In this document: positions 53,501 to 60,788 of the stretch, piece by piece
Layout of the letters: the number at the start of each line of letters is the position of its first letter
How positions within the stretch are numbered: position 1 is the first letter of the stretch
From: Euleptes europaea
Taxonomy: Eukaryota; Chordata; Lepidosauria; Squamata; Sphaerodactylidae
DNA length: 64,000 bases
Reading direction: 5' to 3'
Assembly (NCBI RefSeq): GCF_029931775.1
Contig: NC_079323.1
Location: 32,320,882-32,384,881, forward strand
Notes under the pieces: generated by a model
The model's database searches: none
What the model was told of the DNA's origin: nothing
Seen by the model: only the letters and a program-made list of their open reading frames with translations
Program-made: the position numbers and the translations under genes

Positions 53501-55162
53501 TCCCCCTCCTCGGAGTCCAGGTCTACCGGCAAGAAAGCCAGTGGGTAGACATGGCCGCCAAATGGGACTCAGCCGGAGGCCAGGTCTACCAAAGGAAGCC
53601 CGCCCCGCCCAATAGCTATTGGCGGGGGGGCAGGAACTGCCGAGCCGCCTGCCCAGCAATCGCGCGGCTAGATGGAAGGGGAGGTTTTAGCCTCCCAACC
53701 ATTGAGGGCAAGGGAAAGGGGGACCCGGCTATTCTCCATGGCGGCGGAGGGGAGAGACAGCGCGCCCGCTCGCCCGCTCTCTCTCTCTCTCTCTCTCAGG
53801 CATGCCGGCTCTGCAGCCCGGCTGCCAGCGCGAGCGGGCACAAGAGCAGGGGCTCCGAACCAGGTTCGGAGAGCCGCACTCAACAGGCCAACGAGCCACA
53901 TGCGGCTCTGGAGCCGCAGTTTTGAGACCCCTGGTATAATGTATCAGTAAAGTATAATGATCAGACCTGCTTCTTACCTCTGTCTGTACATGGAGCTGGT
54001 TGGAAAGGCCTTCCTTATCCTGCAGCAACCTTCTTTCTGAGTTCCTGAGCTTTTCAACTGCATTTTTTAGCTCCAGTAGATCTTTCTTATTCTCTGAAAT
54101 CCCATCTGATTGGCTGAGTATTTCTCTCTGGTGTCTCACAGACTTAGACACTTTTGAACTTTTGGTAGGAACCACATGCTTAATTGCAGATTTAGGAACC
54201 AGGATTCGTACAGCTTCAATCTCCACGGCTTTATCACCATGTATTTTCCCCAGCTGAAGGACTCCAGGACTTAGTGAAGGAAGAGCTTTCTTGTGTGGGC
54301 TGAGTTGGGCACGACTGGGTGAGGCGTGGACAATTTCAACAGATTTAATTGGTTGCTCTGTTTCCATGCCATCTCCAGATCCACGAATGGGTGAGGTGGC
54401 GTAGTCAGCTGATGCTTAGAGACAAACAGGAAAAAGATTAATACAGATACTCAAGAGAGAAAAGCAAGCTTACCATTCTGCTTTTTACAGAACACTGCAC
54501 AAATTTTGGAAGAACCTTGCTTTCAACCATGCATTTCAGATAGCCAAATTAAGAGTCCAGAACAGAATGCCAATTGCTGAATGAGATATAAACCATGGTA
54601 ACAGAATAATGGTTTGCTAATATTTAAAATGCTATCTACATTCTCACATAATTAACATGTCATCATGTTGCTTGTGCTAACATTACCATGGGAAATTTGT
54701 AGTCTGAAAGAATGTGCATTCAGCTCATAACTTGTGTGTGTGTAAAGTCACTGTTGACTTATGGTGATCCCGTAGAGGTTTCAAGGCAAGAAACATTCAG
54801 AGGTGGTTTGCCATTGCCTGCCTCTGTGTGGGTTGAGAGAAGTGTAATTGGCCCAACGTCACCTAGCAGGCTTCATGTGGAGGAGTGAGGAATCAAACCT
54901 GGTTCTCTAGATTAGAATCCACTGCTCTTACCACTACACCATACTGGCTCTCTGGGAAATTTGCAGTCTCACAGAATGGGCATTCAGCCCATATCTTACC
55001 TAACTTCCTTATAGTCCTGGAGAGATTCAGATATATATTTTACCAAGGACTGTAACAATTATTTCCTATCATGAACAATTGCAGAACAGATTTCTTAAGG
55101 CTACATGCATTTTTGGAGAAGAATGAACACTTACTGTTCTCTGTTTCCTGCAGAGTTGTCAT
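47391..55162 (-). CDS. BLZF1: Golgin-45 / basic leucine zipper nuclear factor 1 (whole coding span, six exons)
   Basis: A coiled-coil Golgi protein that binds GRASP55 and Rab2 and helps hold medial cisternae together. Coding exons in order of translation: 55162-55135, 54414-53978, 51374-51175, 49755-49627, 48927-48705, 47576-47391. They splice in phase to 400 residues, the same as human. SPIRGSGDGMETEQP and GVLQLGK lie near the start. A coiled coil runs from about residue 120 to 260 (SERRLLQDKEGLSNQL, QLILENEALGRN, ELTNFRAILQRQ, EQF-like RDQFRQEMIATQK). The C-terminus is ENITFNCCNHCQGELIAL, whose Cys/His cluster and final hydrophobic residues contact the GRASP55 PDZ region. Tail to tail with CCDC181, head to head with NME7. 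Confidence 0.96.
48705..48927 (-). CDS. BLZF1: BLZF1 coding exon 5
   Basis: LLEELLVSLQWGRQQTYYPS, then STAELAAVNHKLATAV, SHLLGNA and CNTPAEKMAEK. Human has the same order, with a variable stretch before NTPAEKMAE. Donor GTAAAA (minus) after an AAG codon; the intron then has a T-run on the plus strand. Confidence 0.95.
48928..49626. other. BLZF1 intron 4
   Basis: No repeat or extra exon recognised. Confidence 0.5.
49627..49755 (-). CDS. BLZF1: BLZF1 coding exon 4
   Basis: (R)VMTDELTNFRAILQRQTRD then AQSAIQDLLSERDQFRQEMI ATQ; part of the coiled coil. The donor on the minus strand is GTATGA, weaker than usual, and is fixed by the match to human ATQKLLEELL across the junction. Confidence 0.95.
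50640..51068 (+). mobile_element. Older 5S-headed SINE, split
   Basis: Left part to 50754 ('gaccttggaaggttagcaga', 'aaaccaccaaggaataccag'), right part from 50990 ('taggcaatggcaaaccacct' to 'agctgtgacttgac'). A younger copy separates the halves. Confidence 0.8.
50755..50979 (-). mobile_element. Younger 5S-headed SINE inside the older one
   Basis: Full-length and reversed, starting at the TG run of its tail, flanked by the 10-bp duplication 'gatatggagg' (50745-50754 and 50980-50989). The 5S-like part 'ccctgcttagcttctgagat' is close to the 31960-32188 copy. Confidence 0.9.
51175..51374 (-). CDS. BLZF1: BLZF1 coding exon 3
   Basis: VNRELKKLLVASVGDDLQYH, FERMAREKNQLILENEALGR, then NVSQLSEQLERM and QCDVWRSKFLAS. 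This is the heart of the coiled coil and the leucine-zipper stretch. Acceptor (minus) 'cttcttttag'; donor GTACTA, weak. Phase 2 at its end. Confidence 0.96.
51375..53062. other. BLZF1 intron 2, 3' part
   Basis: Holds the truncated 5S SINE at 52231-52398 and a CA run near 52828-52848. Otherwise nothing recognised. Confidence 0.5.
52231..52398 (+). mobile_element. 5S-headed SINE, head truncated
   Basis: 'gggtcagtcctggttagtat' is the 3' half of the 5S part; the body and tail 'ctgcgacttgacggcacttt' plus CA run follow. Confidence 0.85.
53071..53933 (+). mobile_element. Non-autonomous hAT element, 863 bp, perfect TSD
   Basis: Ends 'caggggtcggcaaac' and 'gttttgagacccctg' are inverted; the perfect 8-bp duplication 'gtataatg' flanks them (53063-53070 and 53934-53941). 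The inside has inverted and direct repeats of a 'ggccaggtctacc' phrase (53340-53590), a CT run (53777-53799) and GC-rich sequence. It ends 44 bp from the BLZF1 exon 2 donor (minus). Confidence 0.88.
53978..54414 (-). CDS. BLZF1: BLZF1 coding exon 2
   Basis: Residues 10-155: SADYATSPIRGSGDGMETEQ, then SLSPGVLQLGK, EAVRILVPKSAIKH, a K/S-rich part and the start of the coiled coil at LLELKNAVEKLRNSERRLL. Acceptor (minus) 'gtttgtctctaag'; donor GTAAGA after GAG. The open frame continues past the donor into the hAT element, which is not coding. Confidence 0.95.
54722..54957 (-). mobile_element. SINE with tRNA head and BovB-like tail
   Basis: On the minus strand a tRNA head ('tatggtgtagtggtaagagc', B box 'ggtttgattcc') leads into the body 'ggcaggcaatggcaaaccac' and tail that other copies carry behind a 5S head. 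It is evidence of head exchange. In BLZF1 intron 1. Confidence 0.75.
55135..55162 (-). CDS. BLZF1: BLZF1 coding exon 1 (start codon)
   Basis: MTTLQETEN plus one base. Human starts MTTKNLET. Donor (minus) GTAAGT. The short match is supported by phase and by the MTT start. Confidence 0.85.
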
Positions 55163-55950
55163 TTTGCTGCTAGATCTAGAAATAACATACCTTAAAAATA
55201 AAGTTTTAAAAAGTTAACATTTGTTTGACCCAGTTCTCTTAAATTATACACAGAACACAATAGTGTAGTTTATTTCCCTTGTCCAGCAAGGGGTATGTTC
55301 ATGCAGTCTCCTGTGTAGTGATGCAGATGCATATCTAGATGAATATAATGCTGCACATTTTAATGTTAGCTGGAGACTCTTTGAACTAACTGAATGCTTA
55401 TGCTGAGCCACAGTTGTTACACATAACTACATTAGGATTGCGGGTCATTTCAGGCTCAGAACTAGTAAATTGTTTCATACTGAAAAGACAGCTTTTGTTT
55501 CCTCTAAAGGCTGACAATTCACCATGATAGAAGCAATTCTAGCAATACTTACAAATCCTTCACTTGTGAGAAAGTCACAATCCACTCTGACTACAATTAC
55601 ACTGATACCTACCACAAAAAGCTAAAGGCTTAAAAAGGAGGTGGGAAGGAGGTGATCCTTATTCCATGATGTTTTTCCTTTGAAGGGAAAAAGAAATTAA
55701 GTTCAGAATGCCATCCTGAACATATCTAGCTAACACATCGTACCTTAAAATATAGTTAAACTATCAACATGCAAATGCTAATAAATACATGTATAGACTG
55801 CCAGACTCTGACCCTTAACTACATTTATACTTCACACCTTAAAGACTAGCAAAAATCTGTTCCAGCATAAACTTTTGTGGACTAGAACAGCTTCAAAAGG
55901 AGATTCCAGAATAAAATGGCTGAATTTGGATTCATTAACAGGTTTCACAT

Positions 55951-56170
55951 AGGGTTATCGGTCTCCAGGTGGGGCCTGGAGTCCTCCCAGTATTACAGTT
56001 CATCTCCAGACTACAACAATCAGTTCCCCTGGAGAAAATGGCGGCTTTGGATGGTGGATTCCTTGGCATTGTACCCTGTTGATGCCCTTCCCCTCCCCAG
56101 GCTTAGCCCCCAAAATCTCCAGGTATTCCCCAACCCAGAGCCGGCATTCCCACTCCCCAGGTTGAACAGA
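55951..56170 (+). mobile_element. MITE-like repeat, GGTTGCCA family, diverged
   Basis: 'ggtctccaggtggggcctgg', 'cagttcccctggagaaaatg' and 'aaaatctccaggtattcccc' align in order with 30910 and 32706. Confidence 0.65.
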
Positions 56171-56379
56171 GACTTTGGAGAGCCTCCTCGCTATACCTGC
56201 TTACAAAACCTGGGACTGTCCACCCGATACAGGCGTTAACTAGAGATTGGCCTCTGCATTTTTTCCGGATTCGGTTTGAATTTTACTTCATTACATTTCA
56301 CGGTTCCTTCAGCGTACTGTTTTTCTCCGTGCCTCCTACATAAAATGCCTGCCCAGGGACCATCCACTTATTGTACTTG

Positions 56380-56745
56380 AAGGAGCAGGCACCAGCCATG
56401 AAAGCTTACGCCAGAATGTGTGTGTGTTAAGTGCCGTCAAGTCGCTTCCGACTCATGGCGACCCTATGAATGAAAGTCCTCCAAAATGTCCTATCTTTGA
56501 CAGCCTTGCTCAGATCTTGCAAATTGAAGGCTGTGGCTTCCTTTCTTGAGTCCATCCATCTCTTGTTGGGTCTTCCACTTTTCCTGCTGCCCTCAACTTT
56601 TCCTAGCATGACTGTCTTTTCCAGTGACTCTTGTCGTCTCATGACGTGACCAAAATACGCCAGAACACAATGTTGTTAGTCTTTTAACAGCCACAAGCTT
56701 CCGGTTTATTCTTGATTGCAACAGCCTAACACAGCTGCCCGTCAG
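56380..56745 (+). mobile_element. Family A repeat split by BovB
   Basis: 'tgaaagcttacgccagaa' before and 'gttgttagtcttttaacagc' then 'cagcctaacacagctgccc' after the BovB are the usual middle and end of Family A. Confidence 0.6.
56417..56655 (-). mobile_element. RTE-BovB LINE 3' end with 10-bp TSD
   Basis: Minus strand encodes MRRQESLEKTVMLGKVEGSR, KSGRPNKRWMDSRKEAT, then FWRTFIHRVAMSRKRLDGT, the BovB C-terminus, and ends in the GTCGGAAGCGACTTGACGGC tail with a CA run. 'tacgccagaa' flanks it (56407-56416 and 56656-56665). The frame is intact over this stretch, so it is fairly young. Confidence 0.9.
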
Positions 56746-56822
56746 GCATGACCCCTCAATATGTGGATTCTGAGCATTACAGGCGAAACTTCACCGATCA
56801 CGCGACGGACCACCACTCCTCA

Positions 56823-57268
56823 ACTTACCGACATCCCGTACCGCCTCCTCGCCCCTTCCCCTCGGTTCCTTTCCCTCTCCCGGTCTTCTCTCCCCCTTTG
56901 ACGGCAACTTCCGGTACCACTACTTGCTTCCGCCCAACTGCCTAGTAATGACGTCCTCACATCTCCGTCCTGGGCGCCCACGGAGCAACCGCCAACGCTT
57001 CGTGGTAGAAACGTTACATGCCTAGAGCGGCGCCCTACCGGAAGCTCCGAAGAGGTTTTTTTTAATAAAGATGGCGGCTTTCCTTTTTTTTTTGGCCGGA
57101 AGTTCGGGAGTCACTCTAGACTTGCGTTCATCTCGAGGAGGGCGTGGCTTCGGTTGCTAGGAAGCCGCTTGGTGGGACGGTTGGGCCGGCTGCGCTGGCG
57201 AGCAACTGCCCCTGGGTGACGTAGCGCGCGCGCGCTTGGGTTCGAAAGGGGGAGACGGCGGCGCTATG
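56823..57268. promoter_or_regulatory. Bidirectional CpG promoter of BLZF1 (-) and NME7 (+)
   Basis: GC-rich block between the two genes. On the minus strand a GTAAGT donor (plus 56823-56828) marks the likely end of a non-coding BLZF1 first exon. Motifs: ETS 'acttccgg' (56907-56914), 'ccggaag' (57038-57044), 'ccggaagt' (57096-57103); CRE-like 'tgacgtcc' (56949-56956); YY1 'aagatggcggc' (57068-57078); X-box-like 'ggttgctaggaagcc' (57152-57166). No TATA box. Confidence 0.65.
57266..57268 (+). CDS. NME7: NME7 first exon (start codon only), gene continues past the window
   Basis: An ATG sits directly before a strong donor ('ctatg|gtgagtgcgg'), so the first coding exon would hold only the start codon. 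The call rests on gene order: NME7 is the head-to-head neighbour of BLZF1 in human. I could not find the next exon (expected to encode a NHSERF-like start) before 64000. NME7 is a nucleoside diphosphate kinase-like protein of the gamma-tubulin ring complex and cilia. Partial; moderate confidence. Confidence 0.5.
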
Positions 57269-57600
57269 GTGAGTGCGGGGCGGGCGGAGGGCATGGGGGG
57301 AAATGGGCCTACCCCCAGTGCCACAGCGCCAGAAGTCGGCTTCCCTCCTTGACAGCTCATTATCTCAACTTATGGCGGCTACAGCAGGAAAAGTGGGCCT
57401 TTCTTTTGTTCACGCGCACCCCCCCTCACGCTTCTCTGTTCCCAAGTATCATGAGCAGGAAACCCCCCCGCAATTCGTCCATTTCTCACATTCCTTAGTT
57501 GGGGGGGGTGGTTCTGGTTGCCGCTGTTTTTGGGAAGTGGGTGTGCCAGGTAGGGCTTTTGTTTTGCCCAGCAAGGCTTCTGATTGATTATTGGACATTT

Positions 57601-58028
57601 TTTTTATATAATATATATTTTTTATTTTTATAACATAAAATAAAACAAACAATAATAAAAGGAAATGCAAAAGAGTGTCAATGAAATAAGCTACATTAAT
57701 ACAATCTAATTTTTTTTAAAAAATATAGAAAGTTCAAAGAACCCCTTTGCCCCTCCACCCACCATAAAAAGTGACCCATCGCCGGACTTCCGAAGAAGTG
57801 TCTAAACAGTTTTAAAGATATCATTATTAACAATAATATAAAGAATATACAAAAACTGTTTCTATAACTCACTAACTAATTTAGTAAAATCCATTTTTGC
57901 CAGTTTATCCCAATATGAGACGGCCTTCGCCCATGTTATTTTAAATTCTTCCATATCTTTTCCATGTAGGAATTCTGTTAATTTGGCCATCCTCATATAC
58001 ATCCATAATTTTTCTCTCCAGTCCCTAA
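57601..58028 (-). mobile_element. 5'-truncated L1 with perfect 16-bp TSD
   Basis: The duplication 'tgattattggacattt' lies at 57585-57600 and 58029-58044. The minus strand encodes the end of L1 ORF2 (RDWREKLWMYMRMAKLTEFL, then EEFKITWAKAVSYWDKLAKM) and finishes in a T/A run (plus 57601-57660). The perfect TSD suggests recent insertion into NME7 intron 1. Confidence 0.88.
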
Positions 58029-58069
58029 TGATTATTGGACATTTGATTGGCTGTGCAGATTTTTAAAAA

Positions 58070-58262
58070 TGTGGCTTTGGCATCAGCTGTCACAAGGAGT
58101 TGCACTTTATTACTGGTTAAGCTGTGGCAATCGTTTTGTGGCTGGCTCTGCCTCCTGTGGCAGCCATTTTGTGGCAGCCAGTTTGTTGCTGAGCCCACCA
58201 TGCCGCGTTAGGATTCCAGATGTGCCTGCAGTCTCAAAAAGGTTGGGGGCCCTTGCCTTAAC
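58070..58262 (-). mobile_element. hAT-like fragment
   Basis: The right end 'aaaaggttgggggcccttgcc' is the reversed terminal sequence of the 6237-6522 type, with 'ttttgtggcagccag' inside. The other end is not clear. Confidence 0.45.
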
Positions 58263-59500
58263 TCAACGCGTTGACAGATAGGGTGTCTTGCTTCCTCCTC
58301 ACGACTCCCTTTTGAGATAGGTTAGTTAGGCTAAGCAAGAATGACTTGGCCAAGGCCATCTCAAGAGTTTCTAGCAAGCGTTTGTACCCTACTCTCCGCA
58401 GACTAGATCTAGCACTTGCTAGTACTGAGCTGGATCTCAGGCCTGCAGTGTCTCCCGCGGTGATGCTCCACTTTGGTGCTTGCTAGCGGTGTCTGTCTTA
58501 GGGAGCTGCTAGCTAAAATAGTTCACGGTGGTGGTTGCCCTTTCGCCACTGGAGTCAGTGTCAAGAGGAGATGGTCTGCTGGTAGCTGGGAACTACTGTA
58601 CGATAGGTGATAGATAAGACTTGGAAGGACAAAATGGCTTCCACCTGGCAGCTTCTTGTGCTCAACTGGCTTAGGCACAGGAGCTCAGGAGAGGGAGCTG
58701 CTGTGGATATCCACTCAATGGGACTTTTGCTGGTGACCATAATAGCCCATCTGTTCCTGAGTGACAGCCCTCTAGCTGAGGGCAGGTGGCACAGAGATGG
58801 CAAAAATGACTGTTTGCAGCCTAAACAGGGGGAAGCAAAAGTAGAGCGGAGAGTTTCAGGCTGCAATTGGTTGAATTTGGAGAGGTAGCGTTAGGGAGGC
58901 TGCAAAATCTGTTCTCTCTAGGGGTTGGTTGCCCGCTGAATTGGGTGCCTGTTGGCCTCCACTGTGTGCTGCTTACATACATGTAAGCAAAGGAAATGTT
59001 AACAAAGATACCACAAGACTCCAGTGTTCTGTCATCAAAGGAAATTATACCCTGTAGGTTGCCCCTGAAACTTATCAAAAACCCCTTATTTGGTCTACCA
59101 GTGAAAGCCAGCTTATACTGTGCAACCACAGCTGCTTTGTTTTAATGGTTAGACATGTTTATCTTTCATAGAGACTTTTAAACATTTTTTGTTTTATAGT
59201 AGCACCACAGTTTTAATTCTGTTGCACATTAATGTGGAAACGGTCTCCTTCAGCAGTGTAAAAAGTCTGCTGGATGATGGATACTTTAATTTGGAGGAAG
59301 GTATTTAGTGCTACTTTAAGGTTATGCAGCCTCATACTGAAGGGCAAGAGGTGTTCTTTTGTCTCTCTATATTCCAGTTCGTGAACTTTTCCATGTTTGT
59401 TCAGTGCAGCTTTTCCTCCTCTTCCCCATATCATTGTTGTGCATTAATGTACTTCTCGGGTTTTTCCTAGCTTTTCTCTGATCTTTCCCAAACCTGCTTT
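58263..59500. other. NME7 intron 1
   Basis: A decayed MIR-like SINE may lie near 58300-58400. Nothing else recognised. Confidence 0.4.
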
Positions 59501-59506
59501 GCTGCA

Positions 59507-59625
59507 AAGCCTGGATGGCTGCTGTGTGTGTGGGAAAGTCCCTATTTTCCTTGTCCCACTAACATGGCAGCCATTTTACCTTCCCCAGTCCTTGTAGAGG
59601 CTGTCTCCTGTCCAACCACCTGCAT
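59507..59625. repeat. Unnamed interspersed repeat
   Basis: Shares 'aaagcctggatggctgctgt' and a 'ggcagccat' phrase with 10463-10590. Confidence 0.4.
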
Positions 59626-60155
59626 GCCTGTGGGACTTCTTTGAGGTTATTTTTTAAAAATTGGAATATAATGGTACACATGTACGAGAGGGAGGGATTG
59701 CAAGCCACAGCAACAATGGGACTTCCATAGGAAAGCTTCGCTATGTGGAAAAGCCCCATGTGCACATAATATAGACAATGAAACATCACTCAGATATTCT
59801 TTATGGCTGTTTCTTTTTAACATGAGGCTCAGGCATGGTCAAACAAAAACATTTCCTCTAGATTAGGATTTCATACTGAATAAACTAGCTTCAAAATACA
59901 TATCCTGAAAAATTGGATATAGAATGGAAAATATTTGTTCCTTAGAAGCTGCACAAACTAAGAATTGTGACAGTATTTATTTAAGCATTTGTAGATGTTT
60001 TATAGCCCAAATCAATTTATCAGAAGCGTCTTCTTCAGACCTTCATGGATTTTTATATGATGTGGTTAAAATAATGCCATACTTATCCTGTGGTGGTAGA
60101 TTTCCTGGGGTTTAAGTATGTGCATGTTTCAGTGTTGAATCTATAAAGTTTTGCA

Positions 60156-60700
60156 GTGGAACCAGAAAGTATGATTTATAGCACATCTTTTCGTGCTCAT
60201 CGCGTTTGGTCATCTCAGTTTTTTGGAATATCACCACCATGTGGTTTGCCTGCCTATACCTACTATTTGACAATTCCTCATCTCTCTAGAGCCTTCTTTC
60301 TAGCGAGATTAAACACTAACCCTTCAATGGTTATGCAAGGCAGAATTTTGAATTTACCATACTCTGAAAGGACTTGTCCGTGCTGTTCTGGCTCCATTGA
60401 CTCATTAGCTTATGTGCTCTTGGAATGCCGTTTCTATGAAGACCTTAGAGCACGATATATCTCTCCTCTTTTAATAAAGAAATTCAGTGCCTCTGTGTCT
60501 GATATATTATTAAATGATAGGGATCCCAAGGCTACATTGGTAGTGGCAAAATTTATCTCAGTCCTTATATTCCCCAAATGTTAGATTCGAAACTATACTG
60601 CTCAAGATCAAGATCAAGGAACTTCTAAGGGATAAAGGAAAGTATGATTTGAGCGGCAATACTCTCTGTAATATATTCTTATAAAACTAGTAGAATGTTG
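60156..60700 (+). mobile_element. Non-LTR retrotransposon C-terminal fragment
   Basis: An open frame of 142 codons (60156-60584) includes LSRAFFLARLNTNPSMVMQG and ERTCPCCSGSIDSLAYVLLE CRFYEDLRARYISPLL. The C-x-C-C ... C pattern with a Y where His is usual resembles the C-terminal zinc-binding end of several LINE clades. I cannot name the clade. It is not a host gene: no introns, no conserved neighbour. Confidence 0.6.
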
Positions 60701-60734
60701 TTTAGACACCACATCGTGAAGGTGAGTGTTTGCC

Positions 60735-60788
60735 ATCCTAAGCAGATTTACACTCTTCTGAGTGTAACTCTGCTAAGGATGGCACTAG
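60735..60788. repeat. Hairpin MITE remnant
   Basis: 'ccatcctaagcag' and 'ctgctaaggatgg' are inverted around 'acactcttctgagtgt', so the whole unit can fold. Related to 35475-35570. Confidence 0.6.

Larger units (their letters stand above)
55163..56822. other. BLZF1 5' UTR intron (inferred)
   Basis: Holds a Family A scrap (55828-55905, minus), a MITE-like repeat (55951-56170) and the BovB-in-Family A stack (56380-56745). Confidence 0.45.

Noticed and set aside
53470-53925. 151-codon plus frame in BLZF1 intron 2
   Set aside because: Lies wholly within the hAT element and is made of its internal repeats.
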